Source: Thermoplasmata archaeon (lineage in GTDB: Archaea; Thermoplasmatota; Thermoplasmata; Lutacidiplasmatales; UBA184). From it: DNA of 64,000 nt. The position numbers were made by a program, and so were the translations under genes. The notes below the pieces were generated by a model. That model was not told the origin of the DNA, made no database searches, and saw only the letters and a program-made list of their open reading frames with translations. This document shows, piece by piece, positions 1 to 9,800 of the stretch (position 1 is the stretch's first letter; every line of letters begins with the position of its first letter). The stretch covers positions 124,001 to 188,000 of the forward strand of contig JAKIWV010000001.1 of the NCBI GenBank assembly GCA_022749815.1. Direction: 5' to 3'.

Positions 1-106
1 AACCGGCCGCCGGCCTCCGCTAGCGATATCAACCGGGACCCTTTGGAGCGCCCGCTCACAGGTCCGGGCCCGACTCGCCCCGCCCGGTGACGGCCAGGGT
101 AGAACC

Positions 107-2551
107 TTGAACTACACGACCGACTCGGTTCCCACCCGCGAGCGGCAGTACGGTTTCCCCCTCCGGTCCCGCTCTCGCCGTGGGACGCTGGCCATCGTCA
201 CAGTGCTCGCGCTGGTGCTGGTCGGTCTGGTTCCATCGTCGATGTCCACCCATTCGGACCGGGGGCAGGGTCGGCTCGCCTCCTCCGTGGTTCCCTTGCC
301 CCCTCCGCCCGCACCCCGCCCGACCGTCCCGGTCCCCCCGCACCCGAATCCTGGAGGCCTCCAGTGCGACGGGATGTACTGGGCCGACTGGGTCTGGGCC
401 AACTATTCGCCCTCGTGGTGCTATGGCCACGACGAACCCACGATGAGCTTCGTCTCGACGGCCCCGGGCTCGGGTGGGGACGCCAACTATTCCCTCACCC
501 TCCCTGCAGACGGTACTTACACCCAAGGAGACTTCTACGCCACCATCTGGTTCGGCGGCGTTGTCTATGATCCGGGCTCCATTAGCAACCAGGCCTACCT
601 CGAGCTACAACTGTATCCGGCCCCCCCCATGTTTACTGGGCCGGGAAGCGGGGCGAACGACTGCCTGCCCAACGGCGCCTTCAACCCGGTCTATACGCCG
701 GGCTCCAACATCTGGTTCGCTTGCGCGATAGTGTGGCAGGTAACGTCGACGGAGAACGCCGCGTTCGCGGGCCCGTTGGACGTCCACGGCACGACGTCTA
801 TTCTCGAGTTCCGGAGCAATGACCATCTGTTTGTCAACCTCACCGGCGTCGCCCAGAGCGCCACGCAACCGTGGCAGATCACGCTCACCGACACCACTAC
901 CAACAACTACGGAACGGTCGCGCTTCAGAACGGGTCGAAGATACTGCCGCCCTACTACTCGACCGCGGCGGCAGCCAACGTTCTCGCCTGGGGGGCGAGC
1001 CAGCCCGGCGCCGTCGCCTTCTCCTATGAGATCGGCCATGCGCTGAATCCGGTCATCCCCGCCGGCGGTACCTACGGAGGTTGCTATCCCGGCGACCTCG
1101 CCTGCGATAGCTACTGGCCGGGCCGGTGGGCCCAGAGCGGACAGCTCCAACTCACACTCCCCATCATGGGGTTGGCAGCAAGCCGCACCTTTCCGACGCA
1201 GATCGGCCTCAGCTCCTCTGCCGGCGGCGAGAGCTGGATCAACAACACCGGGGCCGGCTCCACGTGCACCGGCCCGAACTGGTCGACCGCGACGAATTGC
1301 ATCTACCCGTGGTACATCTATCGTGGCCAGAACTACTCACTGACCTTCGATGCCAACAACTTAACCAACGATACGCACGACTACGGGAACTGGTACCAGT
1401 TTCCCGGCGTTGCGAGCTCCCACGCCACCCATGCCGCCCCTTGGGGAACCCTGAACTCGACCGTTACGCCCGCGACCGCCACCGTCGACTTCAACCCCCT
1501 GCGGACGACGCACGTACTCACCGTGCTGCCGGGCGGCAAGTTCAGTGGACAGTTCATGGAAGGCCCGTACTGGCTCAACGTCAGCGCGCCCGGATGCGTG
1601 AGTTCGTCCACGTTCGTCTACCTCAAGACCGCGGCCCTGTACAACACTCCCGTCATCCTGTCGTGTAGAGGAGTCTACGCGGTCACGTTCAACGAAGTCG
1701 GATTGCCGCTCGGAACCCCGTGGTCGGTTACGTACAACGGGACAACGATGGGAGGGACGGGCGGCACCGGGATCGTGTTCCACGAGCCCAATGGGACCGT
1801 GCCGTACACCGTGCTCTCGCCCATTCCCGGCGCCGCGGGCATCCGGTACTTGGCCACCCCCAGCGGTGGCAACGTGGTGGTCAACGGTGCACCGGTCCCC
1901 GTCCCCGTCTCGTACGTGACCCAGTACCAGTTCACGGCGACGGCCTCACCTGCGGCGGGCGGAACGGCGACTCCTGCGTCCTCGTGGTCCGCCCCCGGCA
2001 CCGTGATCCAAGCGACCGCCACGGTGAGTCCCGGATGGGCGTTCTCCTCGTGGAGCGGGGTGGGCAGCGGCAGCTACACCGGAACGGCGAATCCGGCCTC
2101 GGTCACCTTGAATGGGCCGGTCCAGGAGACCGCCCTGTTCATCCTCCTCTTCGCCGTGTCCTTCACGGAGACTGGCCTCCCGTCGGGGGCGACCTGGAAC
2201 GTCACCTTGAACGGACGCGCCGAGTCCACTACGACGACTTCGATCACGTTCCAGCTTCCAAACGGCTCCATCTCCTACACCGTATCGGGCCCCGCCGGCT
2301 ACTCGGTGACCCCCCGTTCCGGTTCGGATACGGTCAACGGCTCGAATCTCTCGGTACAAGTCCAATTCTCCAAGCCCGTTATCTTGGGTCTCACCTACGC
2401 CAACTTGGAGCTACTCTTCCTCCTCGTCGTGGCTGTGATCGTCGCGATCGTGGTGGCCGTAGCAGTAACGCGCCGGAAGCGTCCGCCTTCCGCTACTCCA
2501 GCCTATGCGTCGCAGCCGCCTCCATGGGTTAGCGGCCCTCCCCCCCGCTGA
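107..2551 (+). CDS. Secreted, C-terminally membrane-anchored surface protein
   Basis: Protein of 814 residues, function unknown. A basic N-terminus and a hydrophobic helix (about residues 28-45) form a signal sequence; a second helix near residues 780-800 followed by RRKR and a proline-rich tail anchors the C-terminus, leaving most of the chain outside the cell. Residues ~130-330 (motifs WFGG, LELQLYP, VLAWGAS) recur in the larger protein at 6857, so the two are paralogues. Residues ~525-730 hold two copies of a beta-rich module starting VTFNEVGLP and VSFTETGLP, with an InlB-like module between (WSAPGT, FSSWSG). Many N-x-S/T sequons suggest S-layer-like glycosylation. The start is uncertain: TTG at 107 is the only early candidate that keeps the signal helix. 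Confidence 0.75.
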   Translation: MNYTTDSVPTRERQYGFPLRSRSRRGTLAIVTVLALVLVGLVPSSMSTHSDRGQGRLASSVVPLPPPPAPRPTVPVPPHPNPGGLQCDGMYWADWVWANYSPSWCYGHDEPTMSFVSTAPGSGGDANYSLTLPADGTYTQGDFYATIWFGGVVYDPGSISNQAYLELQLYPAPPMFTGPGSGANDCLPNGAFNPVYTPGSNIWFACAIVWQVTSTENAAFAGPLDVHGTTSILEFRSNDHLFVNLTGVAQSATQPWQITLTDTTTNNYGTVALQNGSKILPPYYSTAAAANVLAWGASQPGAVAFSYEIGHALNPVIPAGGTYGGCYPGDLACDSYWPGRWAQSGQLQLTLPIMGLAASRTFPTQIGLSSSAGGESWINNTGAGSTCTGPNWSTATNCIYPWYIYRGQNYSLTFDANNLTNDTHDYGNWYQFPGVASSHATHAAPWGTLNSTVTPATATVDFNPLRTTHVLTVLPGGKFSGQFMEGPYWLNVSAPGCVSSSTFVYLKTAALYNTPVILSCRGVYAVTFNEVGLPLGTPWSVTYNGTTMGGTGGTGIVFHEPNGTVPYTVLSPIPGAAGIRYLATPSGGNVVVNGAPVPVPVSYVTQYQFTATASPAAGGTATPASSWSAPGTVIQATATVSPGWAFSSWSGVGSGSYTGTANPASVTLNGPVQETALFILLFAVSFTETGLPSGATWNVTLNGRAESTTTTSITFQLPNGSISYTVSGPAGYSVTPRSGSDTVNGSNLSVQVQFSKPVILGLTYANLELLFLLVVAVIVAIVVAVAVTRRKRPPSATPAYASQPPPWVSGPPPR

Positions 2552-2720
2552 TCGGGAACGGTCCATGGAGCGCAGGGCCGGACCTCCCGAAGGGTCTCCT
2601 CGAGGCGGCGGTTGCGCCCGTCCGCCCCGAGCTTGAGCTAAAGGGCACGGGGAGGTTGAGCCTCGCGTCCGCTGATTCATCGATGTCGAGTGGGAGAGTC
2701 CGAGTGGCGCGACCTCGACC

Positions 2721-3578
2721 ATGAGTGGTACGTTCTCCGACTCGTGGCGACTGACGAAGATCTCGTTTCGACTGATCTGGCAGGATAGTGCGCTGCTGGT
2801 CTTCCCGCTCGTGGCGGGCCTCGCGGCGATCGGGGTGCTCCTCCTGGTCGCGGCCGGGACGTTCTTCCTGGCCCCGTGGCTCCTCATCGGAGGCAACCGG
2901 ACCACCTCCTACGAGGTCGTCGGGCTGGTGCTGTTCGTCGCGGCCTACTTCGTCACGACCTTCCTTACGGTGTATGCCACGGCCGCCCTCGTCGGCGCAG
3001 CGACTCTGAAGCTACAGGGCCGACAACCGTCGGCCGCCGATGGATGGAAGATCGCGCGCGCCAATCTTTCTCGGCTCGTCGTGTGGTCGCTGATCGCGGC
3101 CAGCGTGGGCCTCCTCATCCAGCTGATCTCGTCGCGGATCCGGGGCGCGGCGGGACTGATCATCGGCACGATCGCGGGCGCGACGTGGTCGATCGCGACG
3201 TACTTCATCATCCCGGTATTGATCTATGAGCCGGCGTCCCCTTGGCGATCGCTCGGGCGGTCGGCGAAGCTGTTCCTCAACACGTTCGGCCGTACGGTGG
3301 TCACGAACCTGGTCCTCGCGCTCATCCTCGGGGCCGGGATCGTCGGCGCCGCGGCGCTGGGATTCCTCGGCCTGTACGTGCTCTTCTCGGGGGCCCTGGC
3401 GCTGGGCGTCGTCCTGATCGTCAGCGCCCTGGGAGTCGGCATCTTTGTGGTCCTCCTTGGGGCGACCGCGGAGGGAGTCCTCCGCGCGGCCCTCTATCGG
3501 TACGCCACGACGGGGAACATCGACACGAACCTGCTCCCTGCAGCGTACAAGACCTCCGCCCGCAGCCCGCTCCCGTAG
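2721..3578 (+). CDS. DUF6159-like polytopic membrane protein
   Basis: Protein of 285 residues. The opening SDSWRLTKISFRLIWQD followed by about six hydrophobic helices resembles the DUF6159 family, whose function is not known. Helices are visible around residues 25-50, 60-85, 115-165 and 190-255. The ATG at 2721 is the first in frame and matches the expected family N-terminus. It stands alone: 169 bp separate it from the surface-protein gene and about 290 bp from the next gene, so it is probably monocistronic. No catalytic residues are evident. Confidence 0.75.
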   Translation: MSGTFSDSWRLTKISFRLIWQDSALLVFPLVAGLAAIGVLLLVAAGTFFLAPWLLIGGNRTTSYEVVGLVLFVAAYFVTTFLTVYATAALVGAATLKLQGRQPSAADGWKIARANLSRLVVWSLIAASVGLLIQLISSRIRGAAGLIIGTIAGATWSIATYFIIPVLIYEPASPWRSLGRSAKLFLNTFGRTVVTNLVLALILGAGIVGAAALGFLGLYVLFSGALALGVVLIVSALGVGIFVVLLGATAEGVLRAALYRYATTGNIDTNLLPAAYKTSARSPLP

Positions 3579-3837
3579 GCCGCTCGGGCCCTCGGGAACC
3601 GGGAAACAGCGAATCCGCTGCTTCCGCGGAACGCGCCGCACGTCGGATTGTTGCCCACGATAGCCAGGAGGCCGGCCAGGTTGCAGAAGCTTCGCGTCAA
3701 GGCGCCGTCGTACGATTGACACAAGGCGCGTGCCCCACAGAGTCACCACGGTCCGGAGTAATCGCCGAGCTACTGTGTCCAAGGGACGGAGAAGGGGCCC
3801 GTTCGGCCCGTCCCGGGGGGTGCGCGTCCTGGCGATG

Positions 3838-3847
3838 CCTTTTTTCC
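3838..3847 (+). promoter_or_regulatory. T-rich TATA-like box for the VOC gene
   Basis: A CCTTTTTTC tract lies 26-34 nt before the ATG at 3872, the spacing expected of an archaeal TATA box for a leaderless or near-leaderless mRNA. I see nothing else of note in the roughly 290-bp gap 3579-3871. Confidence 0.4.
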
Positions 3848-3871
3848 CATCCCTGGCTGGGGTTCTTCACG

Positions 3872-4234
3872 ATGAAGCTGTCACCGTACTCGGTCGCCGT
3901 GGTGGTGTCGAACCGGAAGAAAGCCCTCGCGTTCTACACCAAGAAGCTCGGGCTGGACGTATTGGATAAGCAGGAGCACTGGACGGTGGTCGGCCGGAAG
4001 AAGGGTGGCCTCAAGATGCATCTCTGCGAGTATGGCAAAGCGACCCCGAAGATTGAGAAGGGCAACACGGGCATCTTGCTCTTCACCGACGAATCGATGG
4101 CGAAGACCTACCAGCGGCTCAAGCGCAAGGGCGTGAAGTTCAGCGTCCCCCCCAAGAAGGAAGAGTGGGGCTGGCACTGCATGATCCGCGACCCCGACGG
4201 CAACGAACTCTGGATCATGCCGAACGATATGTGA
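3872..4234 (+). CDS. VOC (glyoxalase/bleomycin-resistance fold) protein
   Basis: Protein of 120 residues with the single-unit VOC pattern. It opens with a strand-helix segment (YSVAVVVSNRKKALAFYTKKLGLDV) and closes with the hallmark IRDPDGNELWIM. Such proteins are usually dimeric metal-dependent lyases, isomerases, dioxygenases or binding proteins; the substrate cannot be read from sequence. An open frame extends upstream, but the ATG at 3872 fits both the family N-terminus and the T-rich promoter about 30 nt before it. The protein is lysine-rich compared with its neighbours. Confidence 0.85.
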   Translation: MKLSPYSVAVVVSNRKKALAFYTKKLGLDVLDKQEHWTVVGRKKGGLKMHLCEYGKATPKIEKGNTGILLFTDESMAKTYQRLKRKGVKFSVPPKKEEWGWHCMIRDPDGNELWIMPNDM

Positions 4235-4289
4235 GACCAAGGGCTCCTCCAGCCCACCGACCGGCATCTTCGGTTCGACCCCCGGACCA

Positions 4290-4297
4290 CATATACC
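4290..4297 (+). promoter_or_regulatory. TATA-like box
   Basis: CATATACC sits 34-41 nt before the ATG at 4331, giving a predicted mRNA leader of only about 10 nt. Confidence 0.4.
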
Positions 4298-4330
4298 CGG
4301 AACGCTAGTCCGCAACCAAGGTCGGACCTC

Positions 4331-4984
4331 ATGCCCGAATTCGGTCCCCTGATTCCGGTGCGGGCCCGGCAGGCGGGGGCCGTGCTCCTGCTCGGCTCGC
4401 TCGAGTTCATCGGGGCGATGATCGCAGTCCAGCTCGCGTATCCAGGCTACAGCGATTTCGGAAATTACATCAGCGATCTGGGTGGAAAGCACTCGCCGTG
4501 GGCCCTCACGTTCGACGGCTCGGCCATCGTCCTCGGCCTACTGGCCTTGTTGGCCACGGTTCTACTGCTCACCGCTTTCAACAAGAGACTGACCCGGACC
4601 CTGGGCCTCGGATTCTTCGGGATTGCAGGGATCGGCGCAGTAATGGTGGGCGTCTTCCCGGAGACCACCCCCGTACTGAACGGGAACATGCACGAGATCG
4701 CGTCGGACATCGCATTCCTCGGGTCGGGCCTCGCGCTCCTCTTTCTCCCGGGCGCGATGCTTCGGGACACCCGGTGGGAAGGCTACCGGGCCTTCACGTT
4801 CCTCATGGGGATCGTCACCCTCGTCGCCATAGTACTGTTCAGCACGAGCGTATGGGGGGCCCTCGGTCCGGGGGGAATGGAACGAATCATCGTCGCACCG
4901 ATCCTCCTGTGGGCCATCGTGGTCGGGATCCACCTCCGGTCGCTGCCAACCTACGAACGGGTCCCGATCGCCCATTCCACGTGA
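4331..4984 (+). CDS. DUF998 family membrane protein
   Basis: Protein of 217 residues with about six transmembrane helices. The segment after helix 1 (YPGYSDFGNYISDLG) is the characteristic DUF998 signature, followed by a conserved loop VGVFPE and HEIASDIAFLGSG. The family is widespread and of unknown function. The ATG start follows a TATA-like box. No operon partner overlaps it; a DUF1428-like gene follows after 68 bp with its own promoter-like box. Confidence 0.8.
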   Translation: MPEFGPLIPVRARQAGAVLLLGSLEFIGAMIAVQLAYPGYSDFGNYISDLGGKHSPWALTFDGSAIVLGLLALLATVLLLTAFNKRLTRTLGLGFFGIAGIGAVMVGVFPETTPVLNGNMHEIASDIAFLGSGLALLFLPGAMLRDTRWEGYRAFTFLMGIVTLVAIVLFSTSVWGALGPGGMERIIVAPILLWAIVVGIHLRSLPTYERVPIAHST

Positions 4985-5007
4985 ATCTCCGTTGGGCCCG
5001 TCCTCAG

Positions 5008-5015
5008 CCTTAAAC
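5008..5015 (+). promoter_or_regulatory. TATA-like box CCTTAAAC
   Basis: Located 38-45 nt upstream of the ATG at 5053. The same CCTTAAA core occurs before the prolyl-tRNA synthetase gene at 60801, which supports its being a promoter element in this genome. Confidence 0.4.
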
Positions 5016-5052
5016 GCGGAGCGACGCTCACCGGCCTCCGAGGGGCATCGGC

Positions 5053-5415
5053 ATGGCTTTCGTCCAGCTCTACATCTACCGGATTCCGCAGAAACGGTCG
5101 GCGGAATTTCTGCGAGTGGCCCGGGCGGCGCGGGAAGTCTACCGCCGGCACGGGGCGCCCGGGGAGGAGTTCTTCCGTCTCCATCATTCGGACCGGAAGT
5201 ACCACGAGATTCCCGGGCTGTGGGAGGTCTTGCCGCCGGGTCCTGAGGAAGAGATCTGGATCGGCCTGGACCGGTACCGGTCCGCCCAGCACTGTGCCGA
5301 CGTCGCCGCGGCGGTGGACCGGGACCCGGAGATCTTGGCGCTCTACGAGAAGATCGTTGACCTCGTCGGCGGGGCCGCCCGGATGGTCCACGCCGAGTTC
5401 GAAGAGGCCGCGTAG
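5053..5415 (+). CDS. DUF1428-like small cytosolic protein
   Basis: Protein of 120 residues with a dimeric alpha-beta barrel-like pattern: a first strand VQLYIYRIPQKR, a helix rich in R/A, a central strand EIWIGLDRYRS, and a closing segment RMVHAEFEE that resembles the RMxxGGFE ending of DUF1428 proteins. Function is unknown for that family. The assignment is by pattern only; another ABM/NIPSNAP-like family is possible. Soluble, no signal peptide. Confidence 0.6.
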   Translation: MAFVQLYIYRIPQKRSAEFLRVARAAREVYRRHGAPGEEFFRLHHSDRKYHEIPGLWEVLPPGPEEEIWIGLDRYRSAQHCADVAAAVDRDPEILALYEKIVDLVGGAARMVHAEFEEAA

Positions 5416-5572
5416 GGACGCGGGATGCCCGCGGGGGCGGGACGCTTTCCCTCGTCCCTGGAGGACGTTAAGCGACCGGGCGGCCTCTCCCCGGTTGGTA
5501 CCTCCGGTCCGTGCGACGCGCTCTCGGGGCCGCCCCTGAGAACCTCGCAGGGTCGGACTTCCGGGACCGCAA

Positions 5573-6757
5573 ATGCAGAGCACGTCCCAATCCCCGCGGA
5601 TTCCGCAAGCCGTGATCCTTGGCGCGGGCTACGCCGGCCTATCGGTCGCGAAATCGATCCACCGCCGTGCCGGGTCCGGGATCGACGTCGTGCTCGTGGA
5701 CCGGTCGCCCGATCATGTCCTCCGGACCGAGCTCTACCAGGTCGACGAGATCGCCGCCGCGTCGGCGGACCGGCGACGGTGGGCGGTTCCGATGGCCGAG
5801 GTGCTCGACGGCCGGAAGACTCGGTTCGTCCAGGGTCTGGTGACCGGCATCGATCTGTCGTCGAAGACGGTCCGCCTCGAGAGCGAGACCGTCCCCTTCG
5901 ATTACCTCGTGATCTGCCTCGGGTCGGTTCCCAGCTACTTCGGGATTCCGGGCGCCAAGGAGCTCGGCCAGGAGGTGTACTCGCTCGGCGGCGCGGAGCG
6001 CCTCGCCGCCCGACTGCTCGAGGTCGAGCGGGCCGCAGCGAAAGCCCCCGGCACTCCGCGCCCCCGCGTGGTCGTCGTGGGAGGTGGCTCGACCGGAACC
6101 GAAGTGGCCGCCGAGATCGCCACGGCCGATTGGAAACAGATTGCCGACCCGGCGGCGCCCCTCCCGCAGGTCGTACTGTTAACGGGGCCCATGCCGTTCC
6201 TTCAGGGATTCCCGGACCCGCTGATCCGGCATTCCCGCAAGCTCTTGGAGGGTGCGGGGGTCGAGGTCCGGGAGAATACCCCCGTCGTCCGGGTCGACGC
6301 CGGGGTCCTCACTCTGAAGGACGGGTCCACGGTCGCGTTCGACCTCTGCGTCTGGTGCGCCGGCGTCGAAGCCCCACCGGTGGTCGCCCAACTGCCCGTC
6401 GAGCACGGTCACGGGAAACGCGTCAAGGTCAGCTCCAACCTGGAACTTCCCCAGTATCCGGGGGTCTTCGCGGTCGGCGATGTCATCGAGTACGCCAATC
6501 CGGGTTCGGGGGTGCTCGTTCCGAGCACCGCTCAGGCGGCCCTCGCCGGCGCTCCGGTCGCCGGTTACAACGTGGTTGCCCGGCACCTGGGCAAGCGGAT
6601 GAAGCGGTTCTCCTACCACGAGAGGGGAGTGATCATCTCGCTCGGTCTTGGGAAGGGAGTCGGTCGGGCCGGCCCGGTCACGCTCTGGGGTCGCCCCGCC
6701 TACGTGCTGAAGAGCCTCGTCGAAGCGGAGTACTCTCTCGCCGTCGAGCGCGGTTAG
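5573..6757 (+). CDS. NADH dehydrogenase type II-like FAD oxidoreductase
   Basis: Protein of 394 residues, full length for the family. An N-terminal FAD-binding Rossmann motif GAGYAGLSVA (residues ~17-26) and a second dinucleotide motif VVVGGGSTGTEVAAEI (residues ~165-180) match NDH-2 and related pyridine-nucleotide disulphide reductases. FAVGDVIEY (~302-310) is the FAD-contacting motif before STAQAAL. No redox-active CxxC is seen, which favours quinone-reducing NDH-2 over thioredoxin reductase. It would oxidise NADH at the membrane without proton pumping. Sulphide:quinone reductase is less likely because the conserved cysteines are absent. The gene stands alone. Confidence 0.8.
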   Translation: MQSTSQSPRIPQAVILGAGYAGLSVAKSIHRRAGSGIDVVLVDRSPDHVLRTELYQVDEIAAASADRRRWAVPMAEVLDGRKTRFVQGLVTGIDLSSKTVRLESETVPFDYLVICLGSVPSYFGIPGAKELGQEVYSLGGAERLAARLLEVERAAAKAPGTPRPRVVVVGGGSTGTEVAAEIATADWKQIADPAAPLPQVVLLTGPMPFLQGFPDPLIRHSRKLLEGAGVEVRENTPVVRVDAGVLTLKDGSTVAFDLCVWCAGVEAPPVVAQLPVEHGHGKRVKVSSNLELPQYPGVFAVGDVIEYANPGSGVLVPSTAQAALAGAPVAGYNVVARHLGKRMKRFSYHERGVIISLGLGKGVGRAGPVTLWGRPAYVLKSLVEAEYSLAVERG

Positions 6758-6824
6758 AGGCCCTCGGACTCGCCCGGAGCACCCGAGCGCGGTCATCTCC
6801 CATCACGACGAAGGGTCTGGAGGG

Positions 6825-6832
6825 TTTTATTT
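6825..6832 (+). promoter_or_regulatory. TATA box for the large surface protein
   Basis: TTTTATTT lies 25-32 nt upstream of the GTG at 6857, predicting transcription to begin at or within a few bases of the start codon (leaderless). This spacing also supports GTG 6857 as the start. Confidence 0.55.
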
Positions 6833-6856
6833 GCCCCCGGAATCCATCCGTAGTCA

Positions 6857-9800
6857 GTGCTGCCCCGCTTGAGGGGCGCCCGCGGGTGGGAGCTTCCCGT
6901 CACGCTCCTAGTCCTCGTCGGAATGGTCCTGGGATCGTTCACGGGGCTGACCGCTCCGGCGCCCGCGTCACCCGCCCCGGCACCGACACCCCGCGCCCCG
7001 TCCTCCCCGGCCGTCGTCGGTCCACCGGCCCCCCTCGACGCCCCGCGTCTTACGGTGGCGCCGACCGGTCCGGGATCCGCAGTGGACGCCGCCCAGAACT
7101 TCCACCTCGCATCCGTGAATCTTCCCGGCCCCCACCCGACTGCCTGGGGCAAGGCAGGAATGCCGCCCGGATGGATCGTGCCGGCATCGCCCTTGCAGAA
7201 GGGACCCCAACCGGCGAGTGGCCCGACGGGTCCCGGCGATCCGGGGATCCAGTTCTACTCCTCCCTGCTGGGGAGCGGCGGGAACGTCACCTGGAACGTC
7301 ACGCTGCCCGTGGACCGGAATGCGACCGCGAACCAATCCGACCTGTACGATGCGGTCTGGTTTGGAATGACGGTGACCGCGCCCTCGGCGTGGATGGACC
7401 AGTGCTTCCTCGAGCTCCAGCTCTACCCCGACGCCAGTTGGTTTGGGAGCGGACATCGCAACGGAAACTGGATCGGGGCGGTAGTGGCCTGGCAGATCCA
7501 GGCCACGACCGGCGCAGAAGATCCCTGCTTCTACGAGCCGCTCTACGCGAACGGGATCCCCGGCTCCAACTTCCTCAATATGTCTCAAGGGGACCGGGTC
7601 AGCGTGACCATGACCGGATGGCCCGCGAATCCGGCGGGCGAACTCCTGACGGTCCACGACACGACGAACGGAAACCAGTCGTACGCCACAGCGTTCAACG
7701 CGTCCGGTAGCTTCCCGCTCAACCCGGCCTATTCGACGAACGACTACCCGAACGCACTCGCGTGGGGATCGGGCGGGGACTACCCCATCGTATTCGGTGT
7801 TGTGACCGGCAAGGCCGGGAACCCGAGCGTCCCGTCGAACAACAGCTACGGGGGGTGCAGCCCGGGACTGCCGCCCTCCACGGCCTCGAACCCGGCCGTG
7901 CCGTGTCCGAGCTACAACCCGGGGAGCTGGGTGAACGACACCCTGCATCCGTGGCAGATCGACCCGCCGACCTTCTTCAACGCCACGAGCCGGTCCGGCC
8001 CGCCGGCGCAGGTGGCGTTCAGTCAGGCGTTCGGCGGAATCAACACGGTATCCACTCTCGCGGGCGCCGCCTGTGCGGGCCGCCTCGGTTCGGCGTACTG
8101 CAGCTATCCCTGGTTCAGCTACTCCTGCGCGCTCGGTGCCTTCGAATTCGGTGCGGTGGACTTCCCGGGAGTCTCCGAGGGGTTCGGTCAGTACCACCAA
8201 TACTCTCAGGTCCGGGTGGCCAACGCAGCGGACCTCGCCTTCTACGCTCCAAAGGCATTCTCGGTCCCAACCTGCGCCGGCCCCTCGTATGCTGCGGCCG
8301 TGGGCCCAGGGACCACCGGTGGCACGGTGGAGTTCCTGAGCCGCAGCTACGCAAGCCCAGCGTCTACATCCGGACTGGCTCCGGGCGAGTACGGCGTCGA
8401 GGCACGCCCCCAACCCGGTGCGTACTTTGCAGGGTGGACCGCAACGGGTGGGATCGTCCCAACCCTTCTCCACGGCGCGTGGACGACGGTCGTGGTCTCC
8501 GGCAATGGAAGTCTGTCTGCGACGTTCTCCACTTCCGGGCCCCCCCTCTTGGTGGCCACTACTTTCCACGATTCCCCGAACGGGGAAGTGGCCGTAGCCC
8601 CGGGCTGGCTCGACTCCCCTGGAGCCAACACTACTACAGTTCCGGCCAACGGGGTGCTAGCGCTCAACCCCGGGATTTACTCGATCCTTGCGTATCCTCC
8701 GCAGGGCTTCGTGTTCAGCGGTTGGAGCACGTCCGGGCTCGGGCAAATAATCGCGGCTCCGTCCCTACCCTTCACTTGGCTGATTGTGACGGATCTGCAG
8801 GGCACCGCGTCTGTGAGCGCTGCCTATTCGGCTTCCGTACACTTCGACCGGGTCGGTCTTGCTGCATTCGACCCTGCAAATTCGACCTATTACGGCGGCA
8901 CGGTTTCCCTCGGGGGGTTCCTGACTACAACGTCCCGCGCCGCGTCTGGATGGATCGCCGTCGGCACCTACAACCTTTCGGCAAAACCGGCGCCCGGTTA
9001 CCTCTTCGGGGGTTGGTACTACACGTGGAGTTCGATCATGATGAACTTCAGCGCCAGGACGAACATCACCCTGGAGAACGGGACGCTGAATTCGACGACC
9101 TCCGCTGGAATCGTTCTGGCGGTATTCATCCCGATCGCCGTCAGCGTGACCTTTTCCTCTGCTCCGAGTGCCGGCGGTGTAGTAGTAACCGGTCTCGGGT
9201 ACGTGGCATCTGGGCGTTCCCTATTGCTGACCCCGGGGCTGAACTACACTATCAGCGCTGCTCCGGATGGGGGAGAGAGATTCGTCTCGTGGTCCACCAC
9301 CGACAGCACGGCGATTTGGAACAGGGCAAGCGGAAGCTGGACCGAACAGCTCGTAATCAACCGAACTGGGGGCGTGCTTGTACTCTACAGCACCGGCGGG
9401 CTGACAACACTTTCCTTCCAAGTCACTCCCGTAGGGGCAGGTCTGATCAACTTCAACGGCAGGAACTCCTACGCGAACGGCAGCACAAATTCCTCAGTTG
9501 TTGGTGGTGAGATCTACCTAGCGGGGGCCGCTGCATCGTCAGGATTCACGTTCTCAGGATGGAGCGCCATGGGCTCAGTGACAGTCCCCGCTGCGACGAC
9601 GGCCAACTCGACGGTTGTTGTCTCCGGATTAGGGACGCTCATAGTTTCGTTCGTTCCGACGACATATCCCGTAACCTTCCTCGTGAACTTACCAGTTCCG
9701 GCTGTCATGCATCTCGACCTGTCCACTGTGACCGTCGAATCCACTGCTCTCCTATCTCCGGGTGTCCACACTGTCTCCGTCACCCCGCCGGCTGGTAGCA

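Noticed and set aside
5425-7710. Long open frame of 761 codons overlapping the NDH-2-like gene and the surface-protein start
   Set aside because: R/G/P-rich translation with no recognisable motif, a shadow of two well-supported genes in another frame; typical of GC-rich DNA.
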